Below the pieces are notes generated by a model, which made no database searches, was not told where the DNA came from, and worked only from the letters and a program-made list of their open reading frames with translations. Positions 1 to 6,757 of a DNA stretch of 11,252 nucleotides are shown piece after piece. How positions within the stretch are numbered: position 1 is the first letter of the stretch; the number at the start of each line of letters is the position of its first letter. Origin of the DNA: an uncultured Eubacterium sp. (GTDB taxonomy: Bacteria > Bacillota > Clostridia > Lachnospirales > Lachnospiraceae); NCBI GenBank assembly GCA_934317205.1, contig CAKREL010000075.1, positions 1-11,252 on the forward strand, in the 5' to 3' direction. A program made the position numbers and the translations under genes.

Positions 1-73
1 GTGGTCACAGAAAATTTTTCAGGTTCTTGTTGGAGTTCGTTTCTGCTTGTTCCAAACCACCCTAAACAAGAAT
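1..73. other. window-edge stretch downstream of the MATE gene
   Basis: No gene is recognised here. TTCTTGTT at 24-31 is perfectly complementary to AACAAGAA at 65-72, and a shorter pairing TTGGA (30-34) with TCCAA (51-55) lies inside. On the minus strand, where the MATE gene ends at 74, no clean run of T follows the second arm. I therefore do not call it a terminator, though it could be part of one or of a longer structure cut off by the edge. Confidence 0.3.
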
Positions 74-1480
74 TTATGATGTTACGATATTGCGCAGCCA
101 TACTCCTTTTTTGACAAGTATGAATCCAATAATACATTTGATAAAATCTGCTGCCTGCACAATAGCATATATTCCAAGCACCGGCAATACCGTAAATCGG
201 CTGAGTACAAAAGCCAACGATACACTCACTACCCAGATAAATACGCTGTCAAACAAAAATGTAATAACTGTTCTTCCTCCGGATCTCAATGTGAAATAAG
301 TAGCATGCAAAAATGCATTCTGTGGCATAAAAACCGCCGTGATCATAATAAAATACTTCGCCAGTTCTTTTGCTTCTGCATTAGTATTGTACAGATTTGG
401 GAATACTGGAGCCAGTGCAAGCATCGCCAGTGCCACAATCGTGCAGCAAAATACGGAAAATGCAATCATCTTATTATCCGTATCTCGCGCTTCTTTCATC
501 TTACCAGCACCAAGCAGCTGTCCTACTACAATTGCAACAGAATCCCCTAACGCGATAAATACAATATTAAATACATTGTTAACGGTATTTGAAATATTCA
601 ATCCAGCTACAACATTTAAGCCGCGCACGGAATAGCACTGTGTCAGCATTGCCATGCCAGCTGCCCAAAAGGTCTCATTCAAAAGTAACGGTGTTCCCTG
701 GATCAGAATGCGTTTGATCATTATTCCGGGAATCCTCATAGTACGATATAATCCACTGGCAAATACATGCTTTGCACGATGCCTGTGCGTCCATCCAATA
801 ACAATCAATGCCTCAACATATCGTGAAATCACAGTTGCAAGTGCCGCACCTCTTACCCCCATTTTTGGAAAGAATAACATTCCATAAATCAACATAAAAT
901 TGAAGAACAGATTCACCAGTACTGCCACAACCCCTGCTTTCATCGGAAGCATCGTCTCGCCACATTCGCGAAGAGTACTCGCATAAACCTGCACCATCAT
1001 AAAGGCTGGCAATCCCCACACAATGATATCCAGATATTCTTTTCCATAACGCAAGGTATCAGCAATCTGCGCTGCAGTACCATCGCCTTTCAGATACATA
1101 TGAATCAGTACATCGCCCTTAGCCAACAGCAGGATGATTGTTGCCGCTGTTATAATAATTACCATCCAAATCTTGTAGCGCATGGTATTGCGAACGCCTT
1201 CCTGATCTCCTTTTCCATAATATTGTGCTGTAAAAATTCCTGCTCCGGAAACTCCGCCGAAAATACATAAGTTGTATACAAAAATCAACTGATTTACAAT
1301 TGCAGCTCCAGACATCGGTTCTGTACCTATTCGACCGATCATAATATTATCCAACAGACTTACAAAGTTTGTGATACCATTCTGTATCATAATTGGAATT
1401 GCAATTGACAGCACCATCAGATAAAATCGTTTGTCTCCTATAAATTTTCTCCAAAAATTTTTCTTTACTGTCATCTCCAT
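74..1480 (-). CDS. MATE-family multidrug/cation efflux transporter
   Basis: This is a 468-residue integral membrane protein with roughly a dozen hydrophobic segments in two similar halves, the usual size and layout of MATE exporters. MATE proteins use a proton or sodium gradient to export cationic drugs, dyes or metabolites. The first membrane segment carries the family-typical Pro (P29), followed by LLDNIMIG around residues 42-49, the conserved D-x-x-x-x-G region at the end of helix 1. The protein most resembles the DinF/NorM-like group found widely in Clostridia, but the substrate cannot be read from sequence. The start is the ATG at 1480, preceded by AAGGGG about nine bases upstream; a second ATG lies two codons in. 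The gene follows the acetyltransferase on the same strand after a 127-bp gap holding inverted repeats. I see no convincing promoter of its own, so it may be read from upstream. Confidence 0.93.
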   Translation of the reverse strand: MEMTVKKNFWRKFIGDKRFYLMVLSIAIPIMIQNGITNFVSLLDNIMIGRIGTEPMSGAAIVNQLIFVYNLCIFGGVSGAGIFTAQYYGKGDQEGVRNTMRYKIWMVIIITAATIILLLAKGDVLIHMYLKGDGTAAQIADTLRYGKEYLDIIVWGLPAFMMVQVYASTLRECGETMLPMKAGVVAVLVNLFFNFMLIYGMLFFPKMGVRGAALATVISRYVEALIVIGWTHRHRAKHVFASGLYRTMRIPGIMIKRILIQGTPLLLNETFWAAGMAMLTQCYSVRGLNVVAGLNISNTVNNVFNIVFIALGDSVAIVVGQLLGAGKMKEARDTDNKMIAFSVFCCTIVALAMLALAPVFPNLYNTNAEAKELAKYFIMITAVFMPQNAFLHATYFTLRSGGRTVITFLFDSVFIWVVSVSLAFVLSRFTVLPVLGIYAIVQAADFIKCIIGFILVKKGVWLRNIVTS

Positions 1481-1519
1481 CTATAAAATCCCCTTGTTCG
1501 TAATCTTCTTTTTATCACT

Positions 1520-1610
1520 CATCATCGCATGATGGAAGTAAAGCGGACATTCGCAATCCGTTTTCACTACTTGCTCATGAACGCACGTGAGACTTAGTGC
1601 GAAACCATCA
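1520..1610. other. structured intergenic element with alternative hairpins
   Basis: The gap between the MATE gene and the acetyltransferase is dense with inverted repeats. An outer pairing joins TGATGG (1530-1535) to CCATCA (1605-1610). Inside it, CACTA (1565-1569) pairs with TAGTG (1595-1599), enclosing CTCATG (1574-1579) with CGTGAG (1586-1591). A separate hairpin, CGG-ATT around a CGC loop with AAT-CCG, spans 1544-1560. Together these would form a branched fold. The six-base hairpin CATCAT-CGC-ATGATG (1520-1534) shares bases with the outer pairing, so the two exclude each other. On the minus strand the outer helix begins with the TGA stop of the acetyltransferase. The inner 1574-1591 helix is better on the plus strand, where its weak pair is a T-G wobble. 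It may be a small RNA, a cis-regulatory leader for the MATE gene or an interspersed repeat; I cannot tell which. Confidence 0.45.
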
Positions 1611-2270
1611 CATATCTGATGTAATTTTGTCCGAAGTGTATGGAAAATCCATTTTCAGCTCGCGGAAATAGTATTCCCGTTCTCTTTCGCCAATTTCCCG
1701 GGTCACTCGACATGGAATTCCTGTTGCGATCACATTTGCCGGAATGTCCCTTGTCACCACGCTGCCTGCGCCGATCACAGCATTATCTCCAATTGTCACT
1801 CCTGGAAGTATTACCGCATTACTTCCGATCCAGACATTTCTGCCAATATGGATTGGCAGGGAATAATGTGCCCCCATCGAACGATACTCCGGATCTGCCG
1901 GATGCCCGGTGGTGCAAAGTGTTACATTTGGTCCGATCATTGTTTTGTCACCAATGAAAATATCTCCATCATCCACTACACTCAAATTGAAGTTCGCATA
2001 AAACGAACCTTCCAGATATAGATGGCAGCCATAAGACATATGCACCCCATCTTCAATGAATACACTATCTCCACACTTTCCTAACAATCCTTTTAACAAC
2101 TCTAATCGTTTTTCACGATCACTTGGACGCGTATGATTGTAATCGAACATCACCTCTTTGCAATGTCTGCGCAATGCATCCAATTCCTGCTCCTGTTCAA
2201 CATCTACCGGATCCTTATGTCCATGTTCATAAAAAACCATCCCATTTGCAATTCTTTCTTTTAAATACAT
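1608..2270 (-). CDS. sugar O-acetyltransferase (maltose/galactoside acetyltransferase family, hexapeptide repeat)
   Basis: This 220-residue protein has the layout of the LacA/Maa/NodL family, soluble trimeric enzymes that move acetyl from acetyl-CoA to a sugar hydroxyl. Residues 1-65 form the helical N-terminal region of the family (MYLKERIANG... then YNHTRPSDREKR). From about residue 70 onward come left-handed beta-helix hexapeptide repeats (IGDKTMIGPNV, IGRNVWIGSNAVILPGV, IGDNAVIGAGSVV). The expected catalytic His is H123 in CTTGHP, and the C-terminal GIPCRVTREI matches the family ending. It is slightly longer than the common 185-205 residues because of a C-terminal tail. The start at 2270 has AGGAG eleven bases upstream and a second GAGGAG too close to be the main site. 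The acceptor sugar is unknown; many family members have no proven physiological role. It is probably transcribed from a promoter at about 2311-2338, possibly together with the MATE gene. Confidence 0.93.
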   Translation of the reverse strand: MYLKERIANGMVFYEHGHKDPVDVEQEQELDALRRHCKEVMFDYNHTRPSDREKRLELLKGLLGKCGDSVFIEDGVHMSYGCHLYLEGSFYANFNLSVVDDGDIFIGDKTMIGPNVTLCTTGHPADPEYRSMGAHYSLPIHIGRNVWIGSNAVILPGVTIGDNAVIGAGSVVTRDIPANVIATGIPCRVTREIGEREREYYFRELKMDFPYTSDKITSDM

Positions 2271-2310
2271 TTCTCCTCTTTCTCCTGTAAAAATCTTTTT
2301 CCCAATATAT

Positions 2311-2338
2311 CTTATAATTGAATCGTTACGAATAACAA
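2311..2338 (-). promoter_or_regulatory. probable promoter of the acetyltransferase gene
   Basis: On the minus strand, TTGTTA (2333-2338) lies 16 bp before TATAAG (2311-2316), in an AT-rich 139-bp gap after pgeF. The -10 matches the consensus at five of six bases, the -35 at four of six. The predicted start near 2304 gives a leader of about 34 bases. No clear intrinsic terminator for pgeF is visible in the same gap. Confidence 0.45.
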
Positions 2339-2409
2339 ATTCATAGCCCCTATTTCTTTACTCATATTGCTTTAAACAGTATTTATGATTGTTATCAATT
2401 ATTTTTCTT

Positions 2410-3288
2410 CTAAACTGCCAATCTTAGAAACGCCCCAAGATTTCCACGTTTTCCATGACTCGCACGATGCGAAAACAGTAATTTCGGATTACAGCAGGTA
2501 CACACATCCGTTACGGTCAGATGTTCCGGTTTCACACCTGCTTCCAAAAGCACAATTTCATTTGCTTTCCATAAATCCAGCTGATATTTGCCATTTCCTT
2601 TATTGATCAACATTTCTGATACATGTCCGGAAAATGCATCTTCAAACTGCACTGCTACATCTTCACTGACTTCATAACAGTCCTGACAGATGGATGGGCC
2701 AACGGCACAGTATACATCTGAGGCCTCAGTGCCATATTCCCGATTCATCGCTTCAAGAGTACATTTTCCCATGCGGGCAACCGTTCCTCTCCATCCAGAG
2801 TGACTCAGACCTATGGCATGATGCACAGGATCTACAAAATACAGGGGCACGCAGTCCGCATAAAATGTTACCAGTGTCAATCCCGGTACATTTGTAATAA
2901 GACCATCTACATCTGTATAATCTCGTGGACGGACAATCCCCTTTCCTGCATCTGATTCCGTCACCACACGTATATTTGTCGTATGTGTCTGATCCGAACA
3001 TACTAGATGTTCACAATCCGTTCCCATAGCTTCAGCAATACGTCGGTAATTTTCCTCCACATCTTCTTTTATGTCCCCGCGACTAAAGCTGAGATTCAGT
3101 GTCGAAAACATTCCCTCACTCACACCACCGCAACGCGTCGTAAAGCAATGACGCACAATTCCAGTCTGATCAAGCAACGGATAGTGAAATAATGGCAATT
3201 CTCCGCCATTTCCTATTTTATGCACAATCAGTTCCGGTGTTTGCCTGCCATCTGCTTTTCGTTTTATCATCACCATTTTGTTTTCCAT
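2410..3288 (-). CDS. pgeF: PgeF/YfiH-family polyphenol oxidase-like protein (purine nucleoside phosphorylase / peptidoglycan editing factor)
   Basis: This 292-residue protein belongs to the laccase-domain family DUF152 (YfiH, YlmD, FAMIN-like). Characterised members act on purine nucleosides (adenosine deaminase and phosphorolysis of adenosine, inosine and methylthioadenosine). E. coli PgeF helps keep incorrect amino acids out of peptidoglycan precursors. The metal-binding residues are in place: H102 in SDQTHTT, C146 in YADCVP and H163 in SHSGWRG. TRCGGVS (51-57) and the C-terminal SHRASHGKRGNLGAFLRL are also family hallmarks. The length is slightly above the common 240-280 residues because of about 20 extra N-terminal residues. 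The start at 3288 has AAAGGA seven bases upstream; later in-frame ATGs at codons 5 and 7 are possible alternatives. It begins 12 bp after the yraN stop and is almost certainly co-transcribed with it. Which activity matters in this organism cannot be read here. Confidence 0.93.
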   Translation of the reverse strand: MENKMVMIKRKADGRQTPELIVHKIGNGGELPLFHYPLLDQTGIVRHCFTTRCGGVSEGMFSTLNLSFSRGDIKEDVEENYRRIAEAMGTDCEHLVCSDQTHTTNIRVVTESDAGKGIVRPRDYTDVDGLITNVPGLTLVTFYADCVPLYFVDPVHHAIGLSHSGWRGTVARMGKCTLEAMNREYGTEASDVYCAVGPSICQDCYEVSEDVAVQFEDAFSGHVSEMLINKGNGKYQLDLWKANEIVLLEAGVKPEHLTVTDVCTCCNPKLLFSHRASHGKRGNLGAFLRLAV

Positions 3289-3300
3289 AAATTATTCCTT

Positions 3301-3663
3301 TCAGCGAAATGAACCGCAATAATCAAACGCATTTTCCACCACATGAATATTGTGTAAAGACACCTCTGCCACATCAAACCGGCAAGGATGTCCCATAGAA
3401 TACCCGTATCTCTTTAAATAAAAAACTGCAGCATTGGAAATTCGCTGCTGTTTCCGAACATCCACTGCCTCACGCGGTGCACCAAATTGTTCATTACTAC
3501 GATATTTAACCTCGACAAAAATGAGATATCCATCCTTTTTGGTTATCAAATCGATTTCACCAAATGAACAGCGAAAATTCTGCTCCACAACAACAAAACC
3601 ATGCTGCCGCATCCAATCTGCTACTCGCTGTTCCTGTGCCATACCAATTTCTCGTGTATTCAT
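3301..3663 (-). CDS. yraN: YraN-family (UPF0102) predicted endonuclease-like protein
   Basis: This 120-residue protein is of the UPF0102/YraN family, small proteins with a restriction-endonuclease-like fold whose cellular role is not settled. The nuclease-like core is visible as GEID (residues 35-38) followed by FVEVKYR (49-55), giving the E...D...E-x-K arrangement of the PD-(D/E)xK superfamily with E36, D38, E51 and K53. The length matches the family. The ATG at 3663 follows GAGG by about five bases; M8 is an alternative start seven codons in. It sits between rnhB and pgeF, and YraN genes commonly neighbour rnhB in Firmicutes, which has suggested a role in DNA processing, though this remains inference. 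The 100-bp gap before it carries an 11-bp direct repeat. Confidence 0.92.
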   Translation of the reverse strand: MNTREIGMAQEQRVADWMRQHGFVVVEQNFRCSFGEIDLITKKDGYLIFVEVKYRSNEQFGAPREAVDVRKQQRISNAAVFYLKRYGYSMGHPCRFDVAEVSLHNIHVVENAFDYCGSFR

Positions 3664-3699
3664 ATCTGCCTCTTTCTACTCTCTCCGGCAAATATTAAT

Positions 3700-3731
3700 T
3701 TTCTTATCACAGCTGATATATTTCTTATCAC
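3700..3731. repeat. 11-bp direct repeat in the rnhB-yraN gap
   Basis: TTTCTTATCAC occurs exactly at 3700-3710 and again at 3721-3731, a 21-bp period, about two turns of DNA. On the minus strand it reads GTGATAAGAAA and lies 37-68 bases before the yraN start. The spacing would suit a protein binding to one face of the helix, but no promoter was recognised here with confidence. Confidence 0.5.
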
Positions 3732-3763
3732 TCAGCAGTCATAGAAATGAGAGTCTTCTCGAC

Positions 3764-4525
3764 TTAAATAAAATTATGTATAAAACTTTGTCTGTGGATC
3801 GGAGATGCGCCATATTTTTTCAGTGCTTCGATATGTGCTGCCGAACCATAACCTTTATTGGATGCAAAGCCATACTCCGGCATAATTTTATCATACTCCA
3901 CCATCAGTCGATCTCGCGTCACTTTTGCAATAATACTTGCTGCACCAATGGAAATACTTTTCGCATCACCTTTAATAATTGGAACCTGATAAATATCTAC
4001 TTCTGGAATTGTCACTGCATCATTCAGCAATAGATTCGGCTGCGGATCTAATTTACCAATTGCTTCCCGCATAGCTTCAAAAGTAGCCTGCAAAATATTG
4101 ATCTCATCGATTCGTGCCGGAGATGCCATACCAATGCCGGTAGCAACTGCCTGCTCCATGATCACATCATAAAGCTCTTCACGTTTTTTTCCACTGAGTT
4201 TTTTGGAATCATTAATATACAAAATATTGCAGTCTTTTGGAAGAATGACTGCACCGGCTACTACCGGCCCAGCCAGAGGACCACGACCAACTTCATCTAT
4301 TCCACAGATAAATGCATAATCTGCATATTTGCGTTCATAGATTTTCAATGCATCCATACGAAGCAGCTCTTTTTTGTATTTCCCCAGTCGTTTTTGTGCC
4401 TGATTTACAACTGCTTTTACACCTGCACGTTCATCCATGCTGTAGTTCTGAATGAACTTCTGCAGTTCTATTTCTGGTGTTGCTTTTAATTCTTCCTTGA
4501 TTTCCCCGACTTTTCTTACTTCCAT
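3764..4525 (-). CDS. rnhB: ribonuclease HII
   Basis: RNase HII is a cytoplasmic metal-dependent endonuclease that cuts RNA in RNA-DNA hybrids and starts removal of single ribonucleotides misincorporated into DNA. This 253-residue protein has the longer B. subtilis-type N-terminal extension (about residues 1-70), followed by the catalytic domain. The four active-site acidic residues are visible: D77 and E78 in GIDEVGRGPLAGP, D169 in LLNDAV and D187 in IKGDAKS. IAKVTRDR (199-206) is a further family signature. The start is set at the ATG at 4525: a GGAGG lies about nine bases upstream inside rbgA, and the rbgA stop is one base away (TAAAATG), a layout typical of translational coupling. A longer reading from 4588 would overlap rbgA and add 21 residues that do not resemble the family. 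Confidence 0.95.
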   Translation of the reverse strand: MEVRKVGEIKEELKATPEIELQKFIQNYSMDERAGVKAVVNQAQKRLGKYKKELLRMDALKIYERKYADYAFICGIDEVGRGPLAGPVVAGAVILPKDCNILYINDSKKLSGKKREELYDVIMEQAVATGIGMASPARIDEINILQATFEAMREAIGKLDPQPNLLLNDAVTIPEVDIYQVPIIKGDAKSISIGAASIIAKVTRDRLMVEYDKIMPEYGFASNKGYGSAAHIEALKKYGASPIHRQSFIHNFI

Positions 4526-4526
4526 T

Positions 4527-5378
4527 TTAGTTTGCCTCCGGCAATTCCAATGTGATACGTCCCAGGCGTCCTGATCTGAAATCATCAATCACAAGTGCTG
4601 CCGCTTTACTATAATCAATTTCATTACCACGCTGCACACAACCGCGCTTTTGCGCAATTGCTTCTAGAATTTCCACCGGACGTTCTACATCTTCTTCTAC
4701 CTCATAACGGGTGGAGAGTGTTCCAGCATATTTTTCCTTTAAATAAGAAATTAATTCCAGCGAAAGTTCATCGATATTTAAAATCTCATCTTTGATAGAA
4801 CCGATCAGTGCCAGACGAAGTCCAACCATCTGATCATCAAATTTTGGCCATAAAATTCCCGGCGTATCAAGCAGTTCCACATCTTTATTCAGACGAATCC
4901 ACTGCTTTCCTTTTGTTACACCCGGTTTATTTCCTGTCTTTGCACATGCTTTTCCGGCAAAAGTATTAATAAATGTAGATTTTCCTACATTTGGGATTCC
5001 AACAACCATAGCACGCACCGGACGGTTTTTAATTCCTCTGCGGCGATCACGTTCAATTTTCTCCTTGCATGCCTCCAAAATAACATTCTGGATCTCTTTC
5101 ATACTATTTCTGCGGCGTGCATCCAGTTTTACTACATAAAAACCTTTTGATTTAAAGTAGGAAGCCCATGCATCATTTTTTCTTTCATCTGAAAGATCTG
5201 ACTTATTTAACAAAATCAGACGTGCTTTATTTTTCCCTAGTTCATCAATATCCGGATTCCGACTGCTCAGCGGAATTCTGGCATCTACCAGTTCAATTAC
5301 CAGATCAATCAGCTTGATATCTTCCTGCATCTGACGTTTTGCCTTTGTCATATGCCCCGGGTACCACTGAAAATTCAT
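4527..5378 (-). CDS. rbgA: ribosome biogenesis GTPase RbgA (YlqF)
   Basis: RbgA is a circularly permuted GTPase that binds late 50S assembly intermediates and is needed for incorporation of late ribosomal proteins such as L16. At 283 residues it is nearly identical in length to B. subtilis RbgA. The N-terminal QWYPGHMTKAKR (4-15) is the family signature. The permuted order of GTPase motifs is clear: G4 NKSD at 58-61, then G1 GIPNVGKST at 127-135, T155 as the likely G2 Thr, and G3 DTPG at 171-174. The C-terminal helical domain ends in DFRSGRLGRITLELP. The His of the PGHM motif (H9) has been linked to catalysis in the family. The ATG at 5378 has AGGGA about seven bases upstream and lies 25 bp after lepB; rnhB follows after one base. 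Confidence 0.96.
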   Translation of the reverse strand: MNFQWYPGHMTKAKRQMQEDIKLIDLVIELVDARIPLSSRNPDIDELGKNKARLILLNKSDLSDERKNDAWASYFKSKGFYVVKLDARRRNSMKEIQNVILEACKEKIERDRRRGIKNRPVRAMVVGIPNVGKSTFINTFAGKACAKTGNKPGVTKGKQWIRLNKDVELLDTPGILWPKFDDQMVGLRLALIGSIKDEILNIDELSLELISYLKEKYAGTLSTRYEVEEDVERPVEILEAIAQKRGCVQRGNEIDYSKAAALVIDDFRSGRLGRITLELPEAN

Positions 5379-5403
5379 ATTTTATCCCTACTTTCTTCTA
5401 AAT

Positions 5404-5988
5404 TTATTTAATACGTCCCATCTTTTTGAATGGACGTGTGATATACCATGCTTTTCCTTTAATATCCGATTTTTTTACATTTCCTATATTCGCATATCGG
5501 CTGTCCTCACTGCTATTTCGGTTATCACCAAGCACAAAGTACTCATCCTCGCCTACTGTAATCTCATCTTCTGCGACACCGGCATTTTTGATTGTCTCGG
5601 TATCCTCCATATCATACAGTTCACCATTGACATAAAGCAGACCATTTTTAATCTGTACCTTATCTCCTGGCACACCGATTACGCGCTTAACATAATAATG
5701 GCTTTTTTCATTACCGTTTGGCAAAAAAACAACCACATCACCACTTTTTGGACTTTTTATATTATAAATAAATCGATTCACAAGTATCTGACTTCCATCT
5801 GAAATCGTTGATTCCATGGAATTTCCAACTACTGTCACCTTCATTCCTGCACAATATACTGCTACAAAAGCGATCAGCAATACGATAACAATTTCCACAA
5901 TCCACACTGCCACGCCTTTGGCTGTAGAAAGCTTCATTTTTTTCCGTCTTCTGCGAAAATTCAGACCGCCTGAACGAAATAATGTCAT
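5404..5988 (-). CDS. lepB: signal peptidase I
   Basis: Type I signal peptidase removes signal peptides from secreted pre-proteins at the outer face of the membrane. The 194-residue protein has a positively charged N-terminus (RRRRKK at 12-17), one membrane segment at about 26-48 and an extracellular catalytic domain, the SipS-like Gram-positive layout. The Ser/Lys dyad is S57 in GNSMEST and K101 in YYVKRVIGVPGD. Box E GDNRNSSEDSR is at 154-164. Ser at position 60 replaces the more usual Pro after the catalytic Ser, which the family tolerates. The ATG at 5988 follows a strong AGGAGG by nine bases, favouring it over M18. It is the first gene after the rplS terminator and heads the lepB-rbgA-rnhB-yraN-pgeF cluster, with its own extended -10 promoter. 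The lepB-next-to-rplS arrangement is common in Firmicutes. Confidence 0.96.
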   Translation of the reverse strand: MTLFRSGGLNFRRRRKKMKLSTAKGVAVWIVEIVIVLLIAFVAVYCAGMKVTVVGNSMESTISDGSQILVNRFIYNIKSPKSGDVVVFLPNGNEKSHYYVKRVIGVPGDKVQIKNGLLYVNGELYDMEDTETIKNAGVAEDEITVGEDEYFVLGDNRNSSEDSRYANIGNVKKSDIKGKAWYITRPFKKMGRIK

Positions 5989-6021
5989 ACTAGAGTTCCT
6001 CCTATCAAAACATGTGCTTTT

Positions 6022-6030
6022 ATTGTATCA
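6022..6030 (-). promoter_or_regulatory. extended -10 promoter of lepB
   Basis: On the minus strand TGATACAAT has the extended TG motif (6029-6030) and a TACAAT -10 (6022-6027). No good -35 lies at 16-18 bp; TTGAAA is present but only 14 bp away. The start near 6015 gives a leader of about 27 bases containing AGGAGG. A fresh promoter is expected here because a terminator separates lepB from rplS. The remaining 6031-6149 stretch shows only short weak inverted repeats and no gene. Confidence 0.6.
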
Positions 6031-6149
6031 GAAAAGTGCCCTTTCAAACACCCCATAAATCACAAAATATCTCGTGTTAAACAATAGAATGCGCATCGTT
6101 TGCACGAAGTGCTTTTATTTGACGGGAAATTCATCGCAATTCCTATAAA

Positions 6150-6191
6150 GTGAAAAATCCTCTGAAGATGCAAAGCATCATTCAGAGGATT
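6150..6191 (-). terminator. intrinsic terminator after rplS
   Basis: AATCCTCTGAA (6156-6166) pairs perfectly with TTCAGAGGATT (6181-6191). The helix continues as GATGC (6167-6171) with GCATC (6175-6179) after a single bulged A, closing on a three-base loop. On the minus strand the helix runs into a TTTTT tract (6153-6157), starting 26 bp after the rplS stop. It would end the ylxM-to-rplS transcript. Confidence 0.88.
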
Positions 6192-6217
6192 ATCATCATT
6201 CAGCATTCTAGAGCGAA

Positions 6218-6571
6218 TTATTTTACTAACTCTTTAACTTTAGCTTTCTTACCTACACGGTCTCTTAAGTAGTAAAGTTTTGCACGTCTTACTTTACCGT
6301 AACGAACAACTTCAACTTTCTCTACATTCGGAGAATGTAATGGCCAAGTTTTCTCTACGCCAACACCGTTTGAAAATTTACGAACTGTAAATGTCTCACG
6401 GTTGCTTCCGCCCTGTTTCTTTAAAACAGTACCCTCGAAAACCTGAATTCTTTCGCGGTTACCCTCTTTGATTTTTGCAGATACACGAACTGTATCTCCT
6501 ACGGAAAACTCCGGTACTTCAGCTTTCAGCTGCTCAGCTTCGATGCTTTTGATAATTTCATTTGCGTTCAT
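6218..6571 (-). CDS. rplS: 50S ribosomal protein L19
   Basis: L19 lies at the 30S-50S interface of the ribosome. The 117-residue length is typical. [26 protein letters not shown] (from about residue 22) and the C-terminal [25 protein letters not shown] are unmistakable family signatures. The ATG at 6571 follows GGAGG by seven bases. The gene has its own promoter and a 5' leader capable of pairing its ribosome binding site, and ends 26 bp before a strong terminator. It can therefore be expressed alone as well as from the upstream operon, fitting the need for stoichiometric ribosomal protein supply. Confidence 0.98.
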   Translation of the reverse strand: MNANEIIKSIEAEQLKAEVPEFSVGDTVRVSAKIKEGNRERIQVFEGTVLKKQGGSNRETFTVRKFSNGVGVEKTWPLHSPNVEKVEVVRYGKVRRAKLYYLRDRVGKKAKVKELVK

Positions 6572-6578
6572 TTTGTGA

Positions 6579-6621
6579 CCTCCTGTTATTTGGATGTTCT
6601 TAATACGTTACGTAACAGAGG
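6579..6621 (-). promoter_or_regulatory. rplS leader hairpin covering the ribosome binding site (L19 leader-like)
   Basis: On the minus strand CCTCTGTTA (complement of 6613-6621) can pair with TAACAGGAGG (complement of 6579-6588), leaving one bulged G and a 24-base loop. The 3' arm contains the GGAGG ribosome binding site of rplS, so the helix would block translation. Autoregulatory L19 leader RNAs are a known class in low-G+C Gram-positives. Membership of this hairpin in that class is an inference I could not test. Confidence 0.55.
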
Positions 6622-6651
6622 ACCATCTCTTTTTAATTCACAACGTATGAT

Positions 6652-6680
6652 ATGATATCACACTTCTTTATAAAAAGCAA
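6652..6680 (-). promoter_or_regulatory. internal promoter of rplS
   Basis: On the minus strand TTGCTT (6675-6680) and TATCAT (6652-6657) are separated by exactly 17 bp, with an extended TG (6659-6660) before the -10. Transcription from about 6645 would give a leader of roughly 74 bases that includes the hairpin over the ribosome binding site. The 186-bp trmD-rplS gap is otherwise AT-rich with no gene. Confidence 0.7.
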
Positions 6681-6757
6681 TAAAAAACATTGCATTTCTG
6701 TTGTATTTTTCTCAATTCATGTGTTTTTCAGAAAAAATTTCTTTAATAAAAGTCAAT

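Noticed and set aside
2380..2410. AT-rich TGATAA-type inverted repeat resembling half of a Fur box, or a weak terminator after pgeF
   Set aside because: Only one half-site matches and the hairpin is four base pairs. This is expected by chance in such AT-rich DNA.
3434..4033. 199-codon open frame on the plus strand
   Set aside because: It runs antisense through yraN and rnhB, both clearly recognised. Its product is Cys/Phe/Ile-rich with no family features, as expected of a shadow frame.
4526..4588. Longer rnhB starting at 4588
   Set aside because: It would overlap rbgA by about 60 bases. The ATG at 4525 has GGAGG at good spacing and begins the family-like N-terminus.
5815..5822. Ser instead of Pro after the catalytic Ser motif of signal peptidase I (SMEST)
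   Set aside because: The family signature allows Ser at this position and the Ser/Lys dyad and GDN box are intact, so this is ordinary variation.
6100..6115. GCACTTCGTGC hairpin upstream of lepB
   Set aside because: The stem is only four base pairs and I could not connect it to a larger fold.
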